Part shown: piece by piece, positions 18,864 through 22,103 of the stretch
Layout: each line of letters opens with the position of its first letter
Position numbering within the stretch: the first letter of the stretch is position 1
DNA from: Dimorphilus gyrociliatus
Taxonomy: Eukaryota; Annelida; Polychaeta; Dinophilidae
Length of the DNA: 22,103 bases
Assembly (NCBI GenBank): GCA_904063045.1
Contig: CAJFCJ010000180.1
Span: 1-22,103, forward strand
Reading direction: 5' to 3'
The notes under the pieces: generated by a model
What the model was told of the DNA's origin: nothing
The model's input: the letters and a program-made list of their open reading frames with translations, nothing else
Database searches by the model: none
Made by a program: the position numbers and the translations under genes

Positions 18864-19333
18864 ATGCCAAAAATTTCTAATATTAATACTTCTACCGAAA
18901 AATATCAATTAATTGCTTAATTAAGAAATACTATATATTCGAATGGTCTTAGTAAATACCAAAAACGAGCATTTAAAACCAAAGCACAACAGTTTTTAAT
19001 AAAAAACAATGAGTTATATTTAAAAAAAGGACCAGAAATCAGAAAATATGTATGCAGGTATGATGAGGAAGGAAGAAACACTATAATCAAACAATTTCAT
19101 TTACCAGGCCATGCTTGTTCTAGAAAAATAAAGCAGAATATAGAAGCACATCATGCAAATATTACGGAATCTCATATAAAAAATTATATTCTATCATATG
19201 AACGATGTCAGAGAGTAGTCCCTATATCTAGTATAGAGCCAATTAGACCTATAGTCGTATATAGTGTGCATGAAAGATTACAAGCTGATATAATCAATTT
19301 ATCTAGATATGCAGAGTTTAATGAAGGCGGTGT
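18864..19333 (+). pseudogene. Second integrase transposase, N-terminal half
   Basis: The frame starts at ATG 18864 just after a CCC and is open to the MULE boundary except for one TAA after 18 codons (18918-18920). It encodes NGLSKYQKRAFKTKAQQF, then a zinc-binding region with HLPGH (two His) and SYERCQR, where the first expected Cys is Tyr, and then ERLQADIINLS, the beginning of the integrase core with its first catalytic Asp. The core is cut off at 19333 by the palindromic end of the MULE, and I cannot find its remainder on the other side. It is the same broad family as the gene at 7588-8855, which has matching KKGLSKE and KYESCQK stretches. No reverse transcriptase precedes it. Confidence 0.8.
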
Positions 19334-19363
19334 GCATCAACTCGCCACATGGCGAGTTGATGC
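19334..19363 (+). repeat. 30-nt terminal palindrome, left
   Basis: A 13-bp stem (gcatcaactcgcc) with the 4-nt loop acat. The whole 30 nt is identical, in the same orientation, to 20858-20887. Confidence 0.9.
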
Positions 19364-19413
19364 AATAAGAAGGGAAAAAATTTTAAAAATTAAAAAATAA
19401 ATTTTTTTTTAAA

Positions 19414-20809
19414 CCTATAATATCTGTATTATTTATAGTTTAAGTCAAAAAGGCAAACCAATTGCGATATACAAAGGCTATATGTATAATTTTTTAAACG
19501 AAAAAACTAAAAAAAAAATATTGGAGATGCCAAAGTAGAAGCTGTAAAGGTAGACTTTTAGAGGAAGAAGGTGTTTGTAAGGTTATAGTCGAACACAATC
19601 ACGATTTTGATAACAAAAAATCGAGATTCATCTAAAAAGACAACAAATAAAAGAAAAAACCTTAAAAACAAATGAGAGAACCTCTGATATAGTAGTGAGA
19701 GCTATGTCAGATATTAAGCCTGAATTAATACCATCAATGCCTATAGAAAGGTCATTAAAAAATTATGTTAATCAAATAAAAAATAGCAAATTTGGTAATA
19801 TAAAACCAGCAATTCCTGACTTCCCTGAAAGTCTCCGTACTAATTTCAGAGGTGATGGATTCCTCCAGCACGATTCAGGAATACGTAAAAATAACTAATT
19901 TGTAATTTTTCAAACAAGTCTTCAGAAAAATATAGCAGAAAAAGTAGATGTGGCTTTGATTGATGGAACATTCAAATCCGTTCCACATGGGTTCTATCAA
20001 CTGATCACTGTAAAAGGACAGGTAATGGGGAAATTTTACCCTCTTTGTTTATTTTATTGGAAAATAAAACAGAAGAAGCTTATAAGATATCTTTTAAATA
20101 TATTAAAGAAGAATGCTCTTTCAACCCTAAGTTTATTATAATAGACTTCGAAAAAGCTTTAATGAATTCACTAAGCTGTATATTCAATAATTCTAAATTA
20201 TATGGTTGCAGTTTCCACTTTAGTCAAGCCGTTTGGAAACATATACAAAAGTTAGGACTTACTAAAGATTATAAAAGTGATAAAGAAGTAAGAGGTTTTA
20301 TCAGAAAATTACTTAACCTTGTATTTTATCCAATAGAAGAAGTAGTAGATGTTTTTATAGGAATAAAAAATCTTGCACTAATCTCGGATAAGTATATAAA
20401 ACTTGAATTGCTTTTTAGTTATTTTGAAAAAAACTTTGTTGGTACTTTTTTGGAGCAAAAATATACTTATCCACGATATAATATAGAGTTCTGGTCGTGT
20501 TACGAAAGAATCAAAAAAAATCTACCACGTACAACCAATATAATTGAAGCTTTGCATAGAGGAATGAACCAGGAATCAATCATTGCTCATCCAAATATTG
20601 CAAGATTTCATGAGCTTATTTGCAAGGAAGAAGAAAGAACAAGATATAGAATTATTCAGGCCTTTGCTGGTAAAAATATAGAAATTCGAAATAATGATTT
20701 AAAAAAAGAGTATAAATTACAAATAACAATTAAAAATTATGAGCTTTTTACAAGTGATGGATATTCAATAGCATTAGAAAATACAACTAATTGGTTATTA
20801 GAAGAATAA
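19414..20809 (+). pseudogene. FLYWCH-MULE transposase, lightly broken
   Basis: Order of parts: a FLYWCH zinc finger (SLSQKGKPIAIYKGYMYNF, then YWRCQSRSCKGRL, ending EHNHDF), a linker (RTSDIVVRAM, MPIERSLKNYV), the first catalytic Asp in ALIDGTFKSVPHGFYQL, the second in FIIIDFEKALMNS, the C-H pair in GCSFHFSQAVW, and the block EFWSCYERIKKNLPRTTN with the catalytic Glu in IIEALHRGMN, then HPNIARF and CKEEERTRYR. The C-terminal 254 codons (20045-20809) are uninterrupted. Breaks are a length change in a 10-A run at 19509-19518, a frameshift near 19620, an in-frame TAA at 19896-19898 and a -1 shift near 20040. No ATG opens the finger region, so the true start is unclear. It is the best-preserved MULE here, but not functional as read. 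Confidence 0.88.
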
Positions 20810-20857
20810 AAAAATTTTTTATTTTTTTTAATTTTTGAAATTATTTCCCTTCTTATT

Positions 20858-20887
20858 GCATCAACTCGCCACATGGCGAGTTGATGC
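20858..20887 (+). repeat. 30-nt terminal palindrome, right
   Basis: It is identical to 19334-19363 on the same strand, including the loop acat, while the adjoining 40 bp are inverted relative to the left end. Confidence 0.9.
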
Positions 20888-20994
20888 TGTGCCAAAAATT
20901 AAAAAAAACTTTAATAATCCCTTCTTCTAGATTTCCTCTATTTTTTAAAAAATCATGCTAGTGATCGAAGGGGTGGCATACTTTACACCTGCCA

Positions 20995-21150
20995 TTCAGA
21001 CTTCCCATATATAATATAGTGTTTTGTTTTTCCAGAATTAAAAATATTCTCGATATCTGGCATCGTGTTATTAATCATAAGTCCATGATGCCACATCCAA
21101 ACACTGCAAAAGAAAGAAATCTTATGTAAAGAAATAGAAAGAGCAAAAAA
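20995..21150 (+). pseudogene. Third MULE transposase, C-terminal scrap
   Basis: Translation from 20995 gives LPIYNIVFCFSRIKNIL, then DIWHRVINHKS and HPNTAK, and after a frameshift CKEIERAKN. These match, in order, YPRYNIEFWSCYERIKKNL, EALHRGMNQES, HPNIARF and CKEEERTRY of the MULE at 19414-20809. The segment that holds the conserved PRTTN is missing, probably by deletion. Only about 50 codons remain, outside the right palindrome of the second MULE. Confidence 0.75.
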
Positions 21151-21290
21151 TTAAAAAAATTAAAAATATTAGAAAAATCTTCATTTTATAAAAAATTAAA
21201 AAAATTAAGTAAAATCAGAAAAATTAGAAAATCTTCATTTTATAAAAAATTAAAAAAATTAGAAAAATTAAAAAAAAATCAAAAATTAAA
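21140..21290. repeat. A-rich low-complexity tract with 54-bp repeat
   Basis: Runs of aaaaattaaa dominate. The word cttcattttataaaaaatta recurs at 21179 and 21233, a 54-bp step. Confidence 0.7.
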
Positions 21291-21594
21291 AAACTGTAAA
21301 AATCAAAAAATACTGGGTTTTAATGATTGGATAATTTTTTAGTGATCACTTCAAATATATTTTTTAAATAAAAGTCATTCCTAATATAAATTAAGTTAAA
21401 TTTTTTTTAATAAAATTCTAAGTTAATAGCTTAAAAGTGTAAACAAGTGTTTATTGGTCCAAAAAACGAACTCTATATTTAGTAAATTTTCCATATACAT
21501 ATATGGAAAATCATCATATACAAAAAGGTAATAAATCGTCCAAAGATACTTATTTTATTCAATTTTAAATATAAAAAATATAAAAGAAAATAAA
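21290..21594 (+). promoter_or_regulatory. Duplicated upstream block, copy B
   Basis: It matches 16081-16332 plus 17311-17335, without the Merlin element. Conserved stretches include taatgattgga, gtcattcctaatataaatta, aaaaaacgaactcta and the final ataaaagaaaataaaatg. An inverted repeat catata/tatatg sits at 21492-21504 (ccatatacatatatgg). The likely content is the promoter of the gene at 21648. Confidence 0.75.
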
Positions 21595-21647
21595 ATGATT
21601 GGTCTTTCAAAATAAAAATGTATAAAAGTAAACAACGTTGTTAAAGT
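21595..21647 (+). promoter_or_regulatory. Two tiny upstream ORFs before membrane-protein gene B
   Basis: The first (21595-21615) encodes MIGLSK and stop; after two bases the second (21618-21644) encodes MYKSKQRC and stop; after three bases comes the main ATG. Lengths and spacing are identical to 17336-17388, although several codons differ. Confidence 0.4.
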
Positions 21648-22079
21648 ATGCACCCCTTTTTACTCGCATTTGCTTTTTCAGCAATTAACGTATCATTTAT
21701 TACTCTAACATCATTGACACAAGCAGGCTTAAGTTTCTTTTTAGAATATTCTGTACCAATATTTGCACTTGGTCCAATATTTTTTATATGCTATATTTCT
21801 CTATGTTGCTTTTACAAGAATATTTGTATAATTATTTCGAAGAAAGAAAAGGCTTCAAAAGGACTCAAGATAGCACATTTAATATTAGCCATTATCAATT
21901 TCATACTCCTTATTATAGTTTGGGGGATTTGCGGAGTAGTAGCAAGAAGTGAACGTGCAAATGGAGAGACGAAGTTCATTGTTCAGCTACTTGTGTCTTT
22001 ACTAATTACATTGCTATTTGAATTCGTATCATTTTTGTTCTATTTGAGAGCTATTTTTACAAAAGATGATGAAGAATAA
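21648..22079 (+). CDS. Four-helix membrane protein, paralog B
   Basis: The protein has 143 residues and aligns without gaps to that at 17389-17820 (47% identity). Four hydrophobic segments lie at about residues 4-27, 36-63, 75-98 and 109-132. The conserved parts are MHPFLLA, KKEK-x-SK-x-LKI-x-HLILAI, FE-x-x-SFL and YLRAIFTKDD. The loop after the third helix differs completely (SERANGETK here, KKKWEDDD in the paralog), and so does the first loop. No catalytic motif is seen. It could be a transporter-like, scaffold or host-interface membrane protein. The gene ends with TAA and only 24 bases of window follow. Confidence 0.75.
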   Translation: MHPFLLAFAFSAINVSFITLTSLTQAGLSFFLEYSVPIFALGPIFFICYISLCCFYKNICIIISKKEKASKGLKIAHLILAIINFILLIIVWGICGVVARSERANGETKFIVQLLVSLLITLLFEFVSFLFYLRAIFTKDDEE

Positions 22080-22103
22080 AATTCAAGCTTGGCTTATAAT
22101 GAG

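Larger units (their letters stand above)
19334..20887 (+). mobile_element. MULE transposon copy 2 with palindromic ends
   Basis: The element is 1554 bp. Each end has a 30-nt palindrome (19334-19363 and 20858-20887; arms gcatcaactcgcc and ggcgagttgatgc around acat). Inside these an inverted repeat of about 40 bp starts aataagaaggga. The enclosed gene is a FLYWCH-MULE transposase related to that at 11995-13342. The left side cuts an integrase gene, and the right side is a different MULE scrap, so the flanks do not form one pre-existing gene. Confidence 0.82.

Overview
The window is very AT-rich (about a quarter G+C by eye). It uses the standard code, since TGA ends the gene at 17389-17820, and I see no introns. 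Small hydrophobic and secreted proteins, a broken leucine-rich-repeat gene and many DNA transposons (Merlin, Tc1/mariner, FLYWCH-MULE, integrase-type) fit a large, transposon-loaded microsporidian genome. No housekeeping gene is present to prove this, so the assignment is inference (about 0.7).

Layout. 1-2325 is gene-poor. 2328-3762 is a dead Tc1/mariner element bounded by TA. 4131-4345 is a 48-bp minisatellite. 4948-5286 (-) encodes a small secreted-type protein. 5460-5830 is a broken Merlin copy. 7431-9062 is an integrase-only DNA transposon with about 200-bp terminal inverted repeats (TIRs), flanked by a 16-bp direct repeat. 9150-9431 is a possible membrane-protein relic. 9634-11660 is a frameshifted LRR gene. 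11913-13496 is a dead MULE (-). 14166-16040 holds three more small secreted-type genes. 16333-17310 is an intact Merlin element in the upstream region of a four-helix membrane protein gene (17389-17820). 18203-18600 is a locally GC-richer stretch with hairpins and a repeated motif. 18864-19333 is the N-terminal half of a second integrase. 19334-20887 is a second MULE with palindromic ends. 20995-21150 is a third MULE scrap. 21290-22079 is a duplicate of the upstream region and gene of the four-helix membrane protein.

The genes that look functional are the Merlin transposase, the two membrane-protein paralogs and the four small secreted-type proteins. Three of the latter share a core (P-S-I-R, then N/T-P, then acidic-V/I, K-E, R-R); the fourth shares only the first part. 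They look like a fast-evolving lineage-specific family. The membrane-protein paralogs share about 47% of residues, but their upstream DNA is clearly more alike, including two tiny upstream ORFs with identical lengths and spacing.

A caution covers all broken genes here. The Merlin relic differs from the intact copy by about two dozen small deletions and no substitution over 388 aligned bases, and the LRR breaks are mostly net -1. This is either a strongly deletion-biased decay process or uncorrected deletion errors in the assembly.
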